Origin: an uncultured delta proteobacterium | GTDB taxonomy: Bacteria; Myxococcota_A; Polyangia; Haliangiales; Haliangiaceae | Assembly (NCBI GenBank): GCA_900696455.1 | Contig: CAADGB010000285.1 | Location: 1 to 53,849, forward strand | Length of the DNA: 53,849 nt | Direction: 5' to 3' | Shown: positions 24,961 to 32,428 of the stretch, piece after piece | Layout of the letters: each line of letters opens with the position of its first letter | Position numbering within the stretch: the first letter of the stretch is position 1 | Program-made: the position numbers and the translations under genes | The notes under the pieces: model-generated | What the model saw: only the letters and a program-made list of their open reading frames with translations | Told to the model about the DNA's origin: nothing | Databases searched by the model: none

Positions 24961-25842
24961 ATGATTCGTTCCCTCGCACTCGTTTTCGGCGTGGCCGCCG
25001 CGCTCGCCGGCTGCCAGCAGGACAAGCAGAACCCCAACTGGGGCGACAACGGCCCCCGGCCCGTGGGCGCCAGCGCGGCGACGTCGAACGCGCCCGCCGG
25101 CAGCGTCGAGGATCGCCTCGCGCGCGTCGAGCGCCGGCTCGACAAGATCACCGGCTTCCTCAAGCAGGCGGTCCCGCCCAAGATCGACGAGAACGCGGTC
25201 TACGGCATCCCGCTCGACCCGGCGGACCCGGTGCGCGGCCCGGCCGACGCCAAGGTGACGATCGTCGAGGCCTACGAGTTCCTGTGCCCGTACTGCGCGA
25301 TGGTGGCGCCCACGGTCGATCAGCTCCTCGCCGAGTACCCCAAGGACGTCCGGGTGGCATCCAAGTACTTCCTCATCCACGGCGAGCCGGCGATGGCGTC
25401 GGGGCAGGCGGCGTGCGCCGCCGCCAAGCAGGGCAAGTACCAGGACTTCGAGTCGACGCTGTGGAAGAAGGCGTGGCCGGCGCCCGGCCAGCCGTCGGTC
25501 AAGGAGCACCTCACCGCCGAGGGCACCGCGGCCATCGCCGCCGAGCTCGGGCTCGACATGAAGCGCTACCAGGCCGACGTCGACGGCGACTGCAAGGAGT
25601 GGCTGAGCCGCAGCATGCGGACGCTGCAGCAGTTTGGCGCCGGCGGCACCCCCACCTTCTACGTCAACGGCCGCGTCACCCAGGCCGGCAACCTGGCCGG
25701 GTTCAAGCGCGTCATCGACGAGGAGATCAAGAAGGCCGACGAGGCCATCAAGGGCGGCGTGAAGCAGGCCGAGTACTACGAGAAGGTCATCGTCGGTAAG
25801 GGCGAGAAAGAGGCCCGCATGGTCTCGCCCTTCGACGACTGA
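24961..25842 (+). CDS. DsbA-like thiol:disulfide oxidoreductase lipoprotein
   Basis: 293 residues. Signal peptide with lipobox LAGC (Cys18), then a flexible linker and a short coiled coil (DRLARVERRLDKITGFL). The thioredoxin-like domain begins about residue 90: EFLCPYCAM with Cys109 and Cys112, FLIHGEPAMASG, and cis-Pro loop GGTPTFYVNG. It belongs to the DSBA/thioredoxin_4 group. Both active-site cysteines are present, so it can form disulfides in exported proteins. It lies at the edge of the Cys-rich lipoprotein region and, unlike the triple-domain protein at 34359-36245, has a full CxxC. A strong hairpin follows the gene. Confidence 0.88.
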   Translation: MIRSLALVFGVAAALAGCQQDKQNPNWGDNGPRPVGASAATSNAPAGSVEDRLARVERRLDKITGFLKQAVPPKIDENAVYGIPLDPADPVRGPADAKVTIVEAYEFLCPYCAMVAPTVDQLLAEYPKDVRVASKYFLIHGEPAMASGQAACAAAKQGKYQDFESTLWKKAWPAPGQPSVKEHLTAEGTAAIAAELGLDMKRYQADVDGDCKEWLSRSMRTLQQFGAGGTPTFYVNGRVTQAGNLAGFKRVIDEEIKKADEAIKGGVKQAEYYEKVIVGKGEKEARMVSPFDD

Positions 25843-25866
25843 GCTCGGCTGATCTAGTGTCCGGGC

Positions 25867-25894
25867 GGCCCCGGCTCGAGGGGAGCCGGCGGCC
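25867..25894 (+). terminator. GC-rich hairpin after the DsbA-like gene
   Basis: GGCC-CCGGCTC / GAGCCGG-GGCC pair with one bulged base around a 5-nt loop, 24 nt after the stop. There is no T-run, so it may be an imperfect intrinsic terminator or RNA 3'-end structure. Confidence 0.5.
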
Positions 25895-25946
25895 GCCGCC
25901 CATCACCACTGGCACACGTCACGCTTGCCGCGCCGCGCGCGGGTCC

Positions 25947-25953
25947 GGGAGGA
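25947..25953 (+). promoter_or_regulatory. Shine-Dalgarno GGGAGGA deciding start 25957
   Basis: A consensus Shine-Dalgarno sequence ending 3 nt before ATG 25957. It is notable because most genes on the left of the window lack one. Confidence 0.6.
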
Positions 25954-25956
25954 ACC

Positions 25957-26709
25957 ATGGCTTGCACCGTTCGTACCTCGCTCGCCTCCACGTTCATCGC
26001 CCTCGCCGCCGCGCTCGCGCTCGGCGCCTGCGGCGGTGACGACACCGTCACCGTCACCGACGCCGCCGTCGACGCCGAGATCGACGCGCCGATCGACGCG
26101 CCGCCGCTGACCTGTAACCCACCGACCATGAACTGCGGCGGCATGTGCGTGAACACGACCAACGACGAGCAGTTCTGCGGCAACTGCACCACGCAGTGCG
26201 CGGGCGGTGAGATCTGCACCAACAGCACATGCAACTGCCCGACCGTCACCCTGCCGACGAACGCGTCGGGAGGCTTCGCCATCGAGATCTCGGGCTTCAT
26301 GCTCGGCACCAACGCCCTCACCGGCAACGCGCTGATCATCGCGCTCGATCCCGCGACGGTCGTGGTGGATCAAGACTACGTGCTCACCGAGGGCACGCTG
26401 GGCACGCTGCCCACCGCTGGGTTCGGCGTCGACGTCGACCTGCTCGGCATGACCGCAGGGGCGACGTTCGCTGCGACTGAAGGCACGCTTCGCATCACGC
26501 AGGTCTGCCCCGATGACACGGGCACCCAGCTTCCCGAAGGTGGGATCGCGGGCACGCTGACCGGCGTGAAGTTCTCTGCGGTGGACGGCTTGCTCCAAGG
26601 CAACCCCGTGCTCGTGCCCGATGGGTGCACGCTGCCGCCAGACGGTGCCACTCCCGAGACGGTCGATATCACCTTCTCACTCGGAAACGTGAGCTGCAGC
26701 AACATGTAG
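25957..26709 (+). CDS. lipoprotein with Cys-rich CGGxC motif domain
   Basis: 250 residues. Lipobox LGAC, an Asp/Ala linker (DAAVDAEIDAPIDAP), then a small Cys-rich module (CNPPTMNCGGMCVN...CGNCTTQC...GEICTNSTCNC) of a type very common in myxobacterial surface lipoproteins. The remainder (about 110-250) is a beta-rich domain of unknown function. Unlike most genes to its left it has a perfect Shine-Dalgarno GGAGG 4 nt before the ATG and a TAGTGT about 100 nt upstream. Codon third positions are less GC-rich than in neighbours (TCA, GGA, GCA, GCT occur). Confidence 0.8.
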   Translation: MACTVRTSLASTFIALAAALALGACGGDDTVTVTDAAVDAEIDAPIDAPPLTCNPPTMNCGGMCVNTTNDEQFCGNCTTQCAGGEICTNSTCNCPTVTLPTNASGGFAIEISGFMLGTNALTGNALIIALDPATVVVDQDYVLTEGTLGTLPTAGFGVDVDLLGMTAGATFAATEGTLRITQVCPDDTGTQLPEGGIAGTLTGVKFSAVDGLLQGNPVLVPDGCTLPPDGATPETVDITFSLGNVSCSNM

Positions 26710-26712
26710 CGG

Positions 26713-28101
26713 TCACGGCGAGCGCGGCGCGAGCACGAGCGAGCTGCTCGAGAGCCTCATCGTGCCCGCCGGGATGATCGGCGTTCCGGTTCGTGTCCGG
26801 ACGTGGCAGCGCCCGGCCGCCCCTCCTCCGCCGCCGAGCGCTCCGGTCGAGCCGATGCCGTTCGTCGGCGGAGAGGTCTCGGTGCCGCCGGTCCCGCCCG
26901 TCCCGCACCCCGAGCAGGTGCCGCCTGCGGCGCCGGCAGTTCCCGTGACGGTTCCTTCGGCTCCGGCGGCGCCTCCGGACGGTCCTCCGGCCCCGCCGCC
27001 CCCACCACGTCCGGCCACGACCGCGCCCGGGCCAAAGAACACCACCGGCGCCTGGAGCAGCACGTTGCCGCCGGATCCGCCTCCGAGCGCGACGTTGGTG
27101 AGCCCGGCGCCCCCCCCGCCACTGACGTCGATCTGCGCGGTCGACGCGAGCGCGATTCGCGTGCGGCTGGCGAGTTGAATGCCGCCGCCGCCGCCCACCT
27201 GACCGCTGCCGGCACAACCGCCGGCCAGCGCGGGTGGCCCCGCGGGGTGAAGTCCGCCTCCCGTGAGGCCGTTACTCGAGCGCCCGCCGTTGGACATGTT
27301 CCCGGCGCCTCCGGAGACGAACGACATCCACTGGCCCACGCATGACGCCGAGTCGCCGAGGCTACCGGGTCCCGCCCCCTGCTCCGCCACGCCGGGCTGA
27401 CCAGAGCCGTCGAGGACTCCCTCGATACGAACGTCGAAGTGCGAGGCGATGGCGAGCGCACGGGCGCCATCGAGACGCAGCGTGCTCCCCGCGCGGAGCG
27501 TGAAGGTCCTGGTCTTCAGCACGAGCACCGCCGGCGCCGGTGGGCTCTGGGTGAGGACCTCGGCCGGGATGCGGATCGTACCCCCGCCCGTGTCGGTGAT
27601 GCGCACCTCCGCGGCGACGCTGTCGAACTGACCGTTCGGACCGGTATCGAGCGCGATGGTTCCATCGGGACTGCCGGCGAGGGGCAAGACGACGTCCGTG
27701 CCGGTGGCGGACACCCCGTTGTCCAGCGCCGCGTTCACGACATTGAGCGTGTCGATGTCCGCGCAGCGCGGCGCCGTGGTGTGGCAGCCCATCGGGCACT
27801 CGTAGTCGTCCATGGTGATCGTGATCGGCTCGCCGCTGGCGCCGCCGTTGGGGATGAGGTGCTGGACGAAGTTGCCGGTCGCGTCGCAACGCGTGTAGCG
27901 TCCGTCGGCGCAGGACTCCGCCTCCGGAACGCACACCGTGGCCGCGTCGGGATCGCCGCCGTCGCCCGGCGCCCCGTCGCCGGCGCTGCCATCGCCCGGC
28001 GCGCCGTCCTCGTCGATCGGCGGGAGCTCCGGGAACTTGCAGGCCCCCACTCCCAGCACCAGCCCCACGACGACCGTGATCCTCGAGGTCAACCGCATCA
28101 T
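26713..28101 (-). CDS. Gly-rich surface lipoprotein of unknown function
   Basis: 462 residues from ATG 28101, with lipobox GVGAC. An Asp/Gly linker (GAPGDGSAGDGAPGDGGDPDAA) is followed by a Cys-containing region (CVPEAESCADGRYTRCDATGNFVQ) and by a beta-helix-like middle: GGTIRIPAEVL, AGSTLRLDGARALAIASHFDVRIEGVLDGSG. The C-terminal third is extremely Gly-rich (SGGGGAGLTNVALGGGSGG), a composition seen in surface or adhesin-like proteins. Codon use is less GC-biased than in the window average. TACCGT 8 nt upstream suggests a leaderless start. It converges on the 25957 lipoprotein with 3 bp between stops. No catalytic motif is visible. Confidence 0.78.
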   Translation of the reverse strand: MMRLTSRITVVVGLVLGVGACKFPELPPIDEDGAPGDGSAGDGAPGDGGDPDAATVCVPEAESCADGRYTRCDATGNFVQHLIPNGGASGEPITITMDDYECPMGCHTTAPRCADIDTLNVVNAALDNGVSATGTDVVLPLAGSPDGTIALDTGPNGQFDSVAAEVRITDTGGGTIRIPAEVLTQSPPAPAVLVLKTRTFTLRAGSTLRLDGARALAIASHFDVRIEGVLDGSGQPGVAEQGAGPGSLGDSASCVGQWMSFVSGGAGNMSNGGRSSNGLTGGGLHPAGPPALAGGCAGSGQVGGGGGIQLASRTRIALASTAQIDVSGGGGAGLTNVALGGGSGGNVLLQAPVVFFGPGAVVAGRGGGGGAGGPSGGAAGAEGTVTGTAGAAGGTCSGCGTGGTGGTETSPPTNGIGSTGALGGGGGAAGRCHVRTRTGTPIIPAGTMRLSSSSLVLAPRSP

Positions 28102-28109
28102 CGACGACG

Positions 28110-28115
28110 ACGGTA
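28110..28115 (-). promoter_or_regulatory. -10-like TACCGT before the 28101 gene
   Basis: A TANNNT hexamer ends 8 nt before ATG 28101 on the minus strand. No Shine-Dalgarno sequence is present. Confidence 0.4.
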
Positions 28116-28302
28116 TCACCGGATCGCGGGCGACGGCACTGCCACGCTCGACGGCGGGCCCGACCTGGTTCCAGGGAGTGTGGTGTGACTCGCTGGCTCG
28201 TTCATGCCGGAAGCTATCGATCGCCTCCGCCGGATGTTGCGTGTGGACGCGCTCCGCCGCCGTCTCAGCGCAGAGCGCTCGCAAGATCAGGGACTTGTGG
28301 GC

Positions 28303-29130
28303 TCAATACGCGGTCGGCGCGGGGCTCGCCGGCGCGAACGGCGTGGCCGTGGGGGTGGGCGGAGCCGGCGTCGCGGCAGGTGTGGCCGTCGGGGTGGGCG
28401 TCGCGGTCGGCGCGGGGGTCGCCGATGGTGCCGTGGGCGCGGGCGTGGGCGTGGGCGGGATCGGCTCGCAGCCGTCCGCGCCGAGGCGGAGGCCCTCGCA
28501 GCACGCGCCGCCGCCCGGTCCAGGGCGTTCGCCCTCACCCGCGCAGCAGCCCCAGCCGGTGTCCTCGCAGCAGTGGCCCTCGGGGCGGCGCGGCGCCGGC
28601 GTCAGGTCGATCCCGCGGCGCCCACACTCGCACGGATCGGTGATGAGCTCGGGCGGCCGCCGCGTGCGGTCGTAGCAGGCCTGCTCCTCGCCGCAGGTGT
28701 CGTCGTCGGGAGCGGCGGGGTCGCCGCAGCACGCGCTCGGACCGCAGTCGCGACCGCCGAAGGTCTCGCAGCGCAGGATGCAGCCGGTGACCGCCCGATG
28801 GCAGGCGAGGCACGCCTGCGGACAGTCGCCTCGCTCGACCGCCTCCGCGGTGCAGCTCCGGACGTCGCCGAACCCGAACGGGCAGTGCTGGTCGATGCAG
28901 TCGTCGTGAACGTCGCAGCAGCGCCCCCGAGCCCCGCAGCTCCCGCCGATGACGTCACAGCCGGCCTGGTTGTAGGTCTCCACCATCACCGCGTGCTCGC
29001 CGGCCGCGAGCGACCCCGGCTCGCCGGCGATCGTGGGTGGACGCGCGGGGTCGTCCAGCTCGAGACATGCGGCGAGCGCCAGGGCGGCGCTCAGCGCCGC
29101 GCACAGGAGGAGCGAGTGCTTGCTGGTCAT
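28303..29130 (-). CDS. Cys-rich lipoprotein with phospholipase-A2-type HD motif and Pro/Thr tail
   Basis: 275 residues; lipobox ALAAC (Cys22). The mature region carries 26 more cysteines (residues 58-221), mostly in pairs. CCDVHDDC (71-78, His75/Asp76) matches the phospholipase A2 histidine active-site pattern C-C-x-x-H-D-x-C. The Ca-binding Gly loop of animal PLA2 is not obvious; GGSCGARGR just before is a weak candidate. Residues 225-275 are a Pro/Thr/Ala tail (PTPTPAPTAPSATPAP and on). A GGAGAGG Shine-Dalgarno site lies 5 nt before the ATG. It is the last gene of the lipoprotein run. It is likely a disulfide-bonded surface protein; lipase activity is a hypothesis only. Confidence 0.8.
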   Translation of the reverse strand: MTSKHSLLLCAALSAALALAACLELDDPARPPTIAGEPGSLAAGEHAVMVETYNQAGCDVIGGSCGARGRCCDVHDDCIDQHCPFGFGDVRSCTAEAVERGDCPQACLACHRAVTGCILRCETFGGRDCGPSACCGDPAAPDDDTCGEEQACYDRTRRPPELITDPCECGRRGIDLTPAPRRPEGHCCEDTGWGCCAGEGERPGPGGGACCEGLRLGADGCEPIPPTPTPAPTAPSATPAPTATPTPTATPAATPAPPTPTATPFAPASPAPTAY

Positions 29131-29224
29131 GCTCGCCTCTCCATCACACGCCGTGCCATCGCTCGAGGCGCGCCACGCACCTGGGACGTCGAGGCCGACC
29201 GGGACGCTCGCTGCGGGGCCCAAC

Positions 29225-29254
29225 CCTCGATGCAGGCAGGGGCCTGCATCGAGG
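29225..29254 (-). terminator. 13-bp perfect hairpin downstream of the 30191 gene
   Basis: Arms 29225-29237 and 29242-29254 pair perfectly around a 4-nt loop. It lies about 70 nt after the stop of the gene ending at 29322 and before the next gene. No T-run follows, so it is a structured 3' end or terminator. Confidence 0.6.
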
Positions 29255-29321
29255 CCGGGGACCTGGCTCCCGCGAGCGCTCTGCCTGCGCGGCCCGCGAG
29301 GCGCGCGACCGCGGCGCCGGC

Positions 29322-30191
29322 TCAGCTCGGCGTCGGCGTCGGCCCCGGCGTGGCGGTCGGCGTCGGCCCCGGCGTGGCCGTCGGCGTCGGCCCCGGCGTG
29401 GCCGTCGGCGTCGGCCCCGGCGTGGCCGTCGGTGCTGGCGTCGCGGTCGGCGTCGGCGCCGGCGTGGCCGTCGGGGTCGGCGTCGGCGTGCAGACCGGCT
29501 CCGGGTTGCACGCAGGATCGGTCGCGACCGCGTACGCGCAATCCTCGTCGCAGACCTCCGCGCCGCTGCCCGAGCCGCTGCCGCCCGTCACGGCGTACGT
29601 GTCGCACGGCATGCACGCGCACCCGACCTTCTTGCCCGGCTCGGAGCACGCGGCCTTCTTGCGACACTCGTTGACGCTGGCGTTGCTCGGCGGCCCCACC
29701 GCGCACATCTCGCGTGCGGTCGCCGCGCCGTCGCCGTCCGGCCACTTCGGCTTGCCGTCGGGCCCCTTGGGGAGTCGATCGCACGACACGCTGATCGCCG
29801 CGGTCACGAAGCACATGTCGGCCTTGGCGGCCTGGCCCGGCAGGAGGCCCGCCTCGCCGCACTTGACGAAGCGCTGGTTGAGGCACTTGTCGTAGTCGGC
29901 GTCCGGGACGTTGAGCCGGTTGCACTTGTCGCAGGTCCCGATCTTGTCGCCGAACCCCAGGCAGATCGGCTGACCGTTCACCCAGCCACCGTCCTTGTCC
30001 CACGGCTTCCCGGGGGATGGACCGGCGCAGCTCGCCGCGGTGGGCGTGAACGCCGGGCACCCCGCGTACGGGTCACCCAGGTCCTTGCAGTCGTCCTTGT
30101 TGATGAACTGGTCGGTGACGTCGTAGCCGGCCGGCTCACCGACGCAAGCCGCGACCAGGACGATGACCGAGATGAAGCATGACGTGCGCAT
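29322..30191 (-). CDS. Cys-rich lipoprotein with repeated Pro/Thr/Ala tail
   Basis: 289 residues; lipobox VAAC (Cys16). Twenty further cysteines (35-234) lie in a charged, Lys/Asp-rich domain with no family I recognise (DKIGTCDKCNRLN, KKVGCACMPCDTYA). A short Gly/Ser stretch precedes the last Cys group. Residues 235-289 are TPTPTATPAPTP-type repeats, four of them identical octapeptide units. A strong AGGAGG Shine-Dalgarno site ends 7 nt before the ATG. An even cysteine count plus the export signal suggest a fully disulfide-bonded extracellular domain on a mucin-like stalk, inverted relative to the usual order because the tail is C-terminal. Confidence 0.8.
   Translation of the reverse strand: MRTSCFISVIVLVAACVGEPAGYDVTDQFINKDDCKDLGDPYAGCPAFTPTAASCAGPSPGKPWDKDGGWVNGQPICLGFGDKIGTCDKCNRLNVPDADYDKCLNQRFVKCGEAGLLPGQAAKADMCFVTAAISVSCDRLPKGPDGKPKWPDGDGAATAREMCAVGPPSNASVNECRKKAACSEPGKKVGCACMPCDTYAVTGGSGSGSGAEVCDEDCAYAVATDPACNPEPVCTPTPTPTATPAPTPTATPAPTATPGPTPTATPGPTPTATPGPTPTATPGPTPTPS
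29333..29430 (-). repeat. four 24-bp coding repeats in the Pro/Thr tail
   Basis: Near-identical 24-bp units encode TATPGPTP-type octapeptides in the C-terminal tail of the overlapping gene. Read on the plus strand they give GVGPGVAV, which is not a gene. Confidence 0.75.
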
Positions 30192-30198
30192 CGCTGAA

Positions 30199-30204
30199 CC
30201 TCCT
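30199..30204 (-). promoter_or_regulatory. Shine-Dalgarno AGGAGG deciding start 30191
   Basis: A consensus AGGAGG lies 7 nt before the ATG on the minus strand. Similar strong sites precede genes starting at 29130, 31089, 31552 and 34095. Confidence 0.65.
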
Positions 30205-30249
30205 GCAGGTGTGTGATCCGCTCCCGGCCCGCCCGTGGGTCCGGAATGC

Positions 30250-30278
30250 AGGCGCCCGGCCACACCGGCCAGGCGCCT
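30250..30278 (-). terminator. hairpin after the 31089 gene
   Basis: Twelve-base arms with one mismatch (AGGCGCC-c-GGCC / GGCC-a-GGCGCCT) around loop ACACC, 17 nt after the stop at 30295. It separates that gene from the next. Confidence 0.6.
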
Positions 30279-30294
30279 TCGCTCCTCCCGCGCG

Positions 30295-31089
30295 TCACAT
30301 CCCCGGCGTCGCCGACGGGGTCGTCGTCGCGACCGGCGTCGACGACGCGGTGGCGGTCGGCGCCGGGGTCGGCGCCGCCTTGCGGCAGTTGCACGAGTAT
30401 CCGAAGTCGGTGCCTCCGTTCGGGTTGGTGACGATGCCGCACCCGCAGCTATCGACCCCGTGCGGCTCGCAGTTGTTCTTGCACATGTAGTTGCAGCCGA
30501 GGGTGATGCACGCCAGGTACGCGGCCAGCCCGATGACCGCGATGACGATGATCGTCGTCGAGATCGGCTCGACGTTCGCCCCACCGCTCTGGGTCGTCGC
30601 GAGCGTCGCCAGCGTCGACAGCGCGAAGAGCCCGGCCTCGCGATCGTAGGCGCGCACGCCCTCGAACCGAACGCTGAGCGTGGACAGGCCCGAGCCCGCG
30701 AACACCAGCGTCGCTGCCGCCGGGCTCCAGCGCAGCGAGATCGGCAGCAGGTCGCCGTCCAGGCGCACCGCGATGGAGCCGTCGGCCTGCGGCGCGAACG
30801 CCAGGCCGCGGCCGTTCGTGGTCCGGAAGGCCGTCGCGCTGGCGAAGATCCGCTCCGGTGCGGCAGGGGCTCCCCCCTCGAGGATCGCCAGGCTGGGCTC
30901 GACCTCGAGCTCGAAGTCGAGATCGGCGACGGTCTCCTCACCTGCCGAGTCGGTGAGGACGACCCGGGTGCGCACGCCGTCGGACTCGCCGCGCGGTCCC
31001 GCGTCGTGGCAGCCGGTCACCGCCGGGATGAAGCACGCGAGGGTCACGAGCGAGATCAACGAGGATCCCAGGGAGTGTCTGCTGAACAT
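30295..31089 (-). CDS. lipoprotein with internal membrane segment, Cys-rich end and Pro/Thr tail
   Basis: 264 residues; lipobox VTGC (Cys27). Residues about 30-160 form a beta-rich region (RTRVVLTDSAGEETVADLDFELEVEP; GSIAVRLDGDLLPISLRWSP). Then a hydrophobic stretch TTIIVIAVIGLAAYLACIT, a short Cys-rich segment (CNYMCKNNCEP...CGCG...CNC), and a tail ending SATPGM. A membrane segment after a lipid anchor is odd: the C-terminus may cross back or the stretch may be buried. AAAGGAG lies 6 nt before the ATG. It shares the TPGM end with the protein encoded at 32429-33199. Confidence 0.75.
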   Translation of the reverse strand: MFSRHSLGSSLISLVTLACFIPAVTGCHDAGPRGESDGVRTRVVLTDSAGEETVADLDFELEVEPSLAILEGGAPAAPERIFASATAFRTTNGRGLAFAPQADGSIAVRLDGDLLPISLRWSPAAATLVFAGSGLSTLSVRFEGVRAYDREAGLFALSTLATLATTQSGGANVEPISTTIIVIAVIGLAAYLACITLGCNYMCKNNCEPHGVDSCGCGIVTNPNGGTDFGYSCNCRKAAPTPAPTATASSTPVATTTPSATPGM

Positions 31090-31129
31090 GTCCGTCTCCT
31101 TTGCTGAACGTTGTTGTCACTCGAGCTAC

Positions 31130-31552
31130 TCAAGATCGTTCGGGCGCGCCACACGACGGGCCCGCGACCCACAGTCGACAGGCCTGGATCTGCTGCATCG
31201 TCACGGCGCCGGCGGCGCAGCCCAGCGCCAGCGCGAAGTCATCGTCGCGCCGCCGGGCCTCACACCGCGCCGCCAGGCGATCGGCGCTGAACCGGTCGTC
31301 CAGGCTCGCCATCCACGCCGTCCGGTCCGGCGCGGGCAGTCGGGAGGCGAGCGTCTCGAAGTGCCGCACGATCACCGCCGCGCCGCGCGCGGCGACCCGG
31401 ACGCAGTCGACCTCCGGATCGCCGTCGAGCACGAGCGCCGGCGGCGTCTCCACCCGCCCGCCCCGTGAGGCCGGCCGCACCTCGTCGCGGTCACAGGCCA
31501 TGACCGTCGCGGCGAGCACGCATGGCAGCAGCACCCAGGCATATCGCTTCAT
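31130..31552 (-). CDS. small lipoprotein without Pro/Thr tail
   Basis: 140 residues; lipobox VMAC (Cys20), five more cysteines. The mature part is helical and charged (VDCVRVAARGAAVIVRHFETLASRL; RLAARCEARRRDDDFALALGC), not like the neighbours. No motif is recognised. GAGGAG lies 6 nt before ATG 31552. The frame is open 40 codons upstream, but that part is Arg-rich and overlaps a hairpin, so the shorter start is preferred. It is followed by the gene starting at 31089 after 40 bp, possibly in one transcript. Confidence 0.7.
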   Translation of the reverse strand: MKRYAWVLLPCVLAATVMACDRDEVRPASRGGRVETPPALVLDGDPEVDCVRVAARGAAVIVRHFETLASRLPAPDRTAWMASLDDRFSADRLAARCEARRRDDDFALALGCAAGAVTMQQIQACRLWVAGPSCGAPERS

Positions 31553-31612
31553 CTGGCTCTCCTCGCCGGGACAGGGCGCCCTGGGGGCGCGATCTCGTGA
31601 CGGCTCGCGGTC

Positions 31613-31655
31613 GCGCGCGTCCCGCTCCCGGTCCCGGGTGGGTGGGGACGCGCGC
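31613..31655 (-). terminator. 11-bp hairpin after the 32421 gene
   Basis: GCGCGCGTCCC and GGGACGCGCGC pair perfectly (31613-31623 with 31645-31655), with a smaller hairpin-forming loop. It lies about 14 nt after the stop at 31669. Confidence 0.6.
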
Positions 31656-31668
31656 CGTCGCCGCTTGG

Positions 31669-32421
31669 TCACAGCACGGCGGTGGCCGTCGGCGTCGGCC
31701 AGGCCGTCGCGGTCGGCGTCGGCCAGGCGGTCGCGGTCGGCGTCGGCGGCGGGGGCGTCGGCGAGGACGTCGCCGACGGGGTCGCGGTCGCCGAAGGGGT
31801 CGCTGGCGGCGTCGCCGGCGGCCCCTGACAGCCGCTCGCCGTCGCCTGCCGGTACGCGGTGACGGTCAGGTCACGGACGCACTGCTTGTTGATGCGCTCG
31901 CTGAACACCGTCCCGCCCAGGAACGTCACTCTCCCCTCGCCCGACGCGATCATGATCGCGACGGCCTTCACGGAGCCGGCCTTGAAGATGTAGTCGCCAC
32001 CTGCCGCGGTCGGCACCGGCGTGCGCGCCGTGAGCGCACACTCCTGCGCCGTGGACCAGTAGAGCGCGTACTCGGCCGAGACCGTGAGGGTGCCCTCGAC
32101 CTTCCACCCCAGTGTGGCCCCGGTAGCGCCGCTGATCGTGAACCGAACCGCGCCCTTGTCGCACGACCGGTTGTCGCGCGCGACCGCCTCGTGCGTGAAG
32201 CAACCGAACGGGGTCCCGCTCACGACGGCGCACGCCGCGCGTGCCCCTTCGGTCGCCTCGCATGCCGACAGCGCCATCGCCTTCACGGCCGCGGTGTTCG
32301 CCGGTCTGGGCTCGCACGCCCAGTCGAGCAGCGTCAGGTAGTCCGCGCCCCGGGCGTCCCCTGCCCCGACCAACCCGACACACGCGAACGACAGCGCGAT
32401 CATGCCTCCGATCGGACGCAT
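31669..32421 (-). CDS. secreted protein with eight Cys and Pro/Thr tail, paralogue 1
   Basis: 250 residues. Signal peptide 1-25 (ending GDARG-A), no lipobox Cys. The mature domain has eight cysteines: WAC, SAC, AAC, SGTPFGC, RSC, QEC, KQC, SGC. The same order and the SGTP(F/W)xC block occur in the next protein upstream, so the pair are tandem paralogues. The last 50 residues are a PATPSATATPSATS-type tail with WPTPTATA units. A GAGG lies 6 nt before the ATG. It starts 7 nt after the stop of its paralogue, so both are in one operon. No enzyme motif is seen. Confidence 0.78.
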   Translation of the reverse strand: MRPIGGMIALSFACVGLVGAGDARGADYLTLLDWACEPRPANTAAVKAMALSACEATEGARAACAVVSGTPFGCFTHEAVARDNRSCDKGAVRFTISGATGATLGWKVEGTLTVSAEYALYWSTAQECALTARTPVPTAAGGDYIFKAGSVKAVAIMIASGEGRVTFLGGTVFSERINKQCVRDLTVTAYRQATASGCQGPPATPPATPSATATPSATSSPTPPPPTPTATAWPTPTATAWPTPTATAVL

Positions 32422-32428
32422 CGGCGCC

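Noticed and set aside
28310-29480. Plus-strand GVGVAVGVG-type repeat proteins
   Set aside because: They are the antisense reading of the Pro/Thr tails. The minus strand has signal peptides, Shine-Dalgarno sites and stops that fit.
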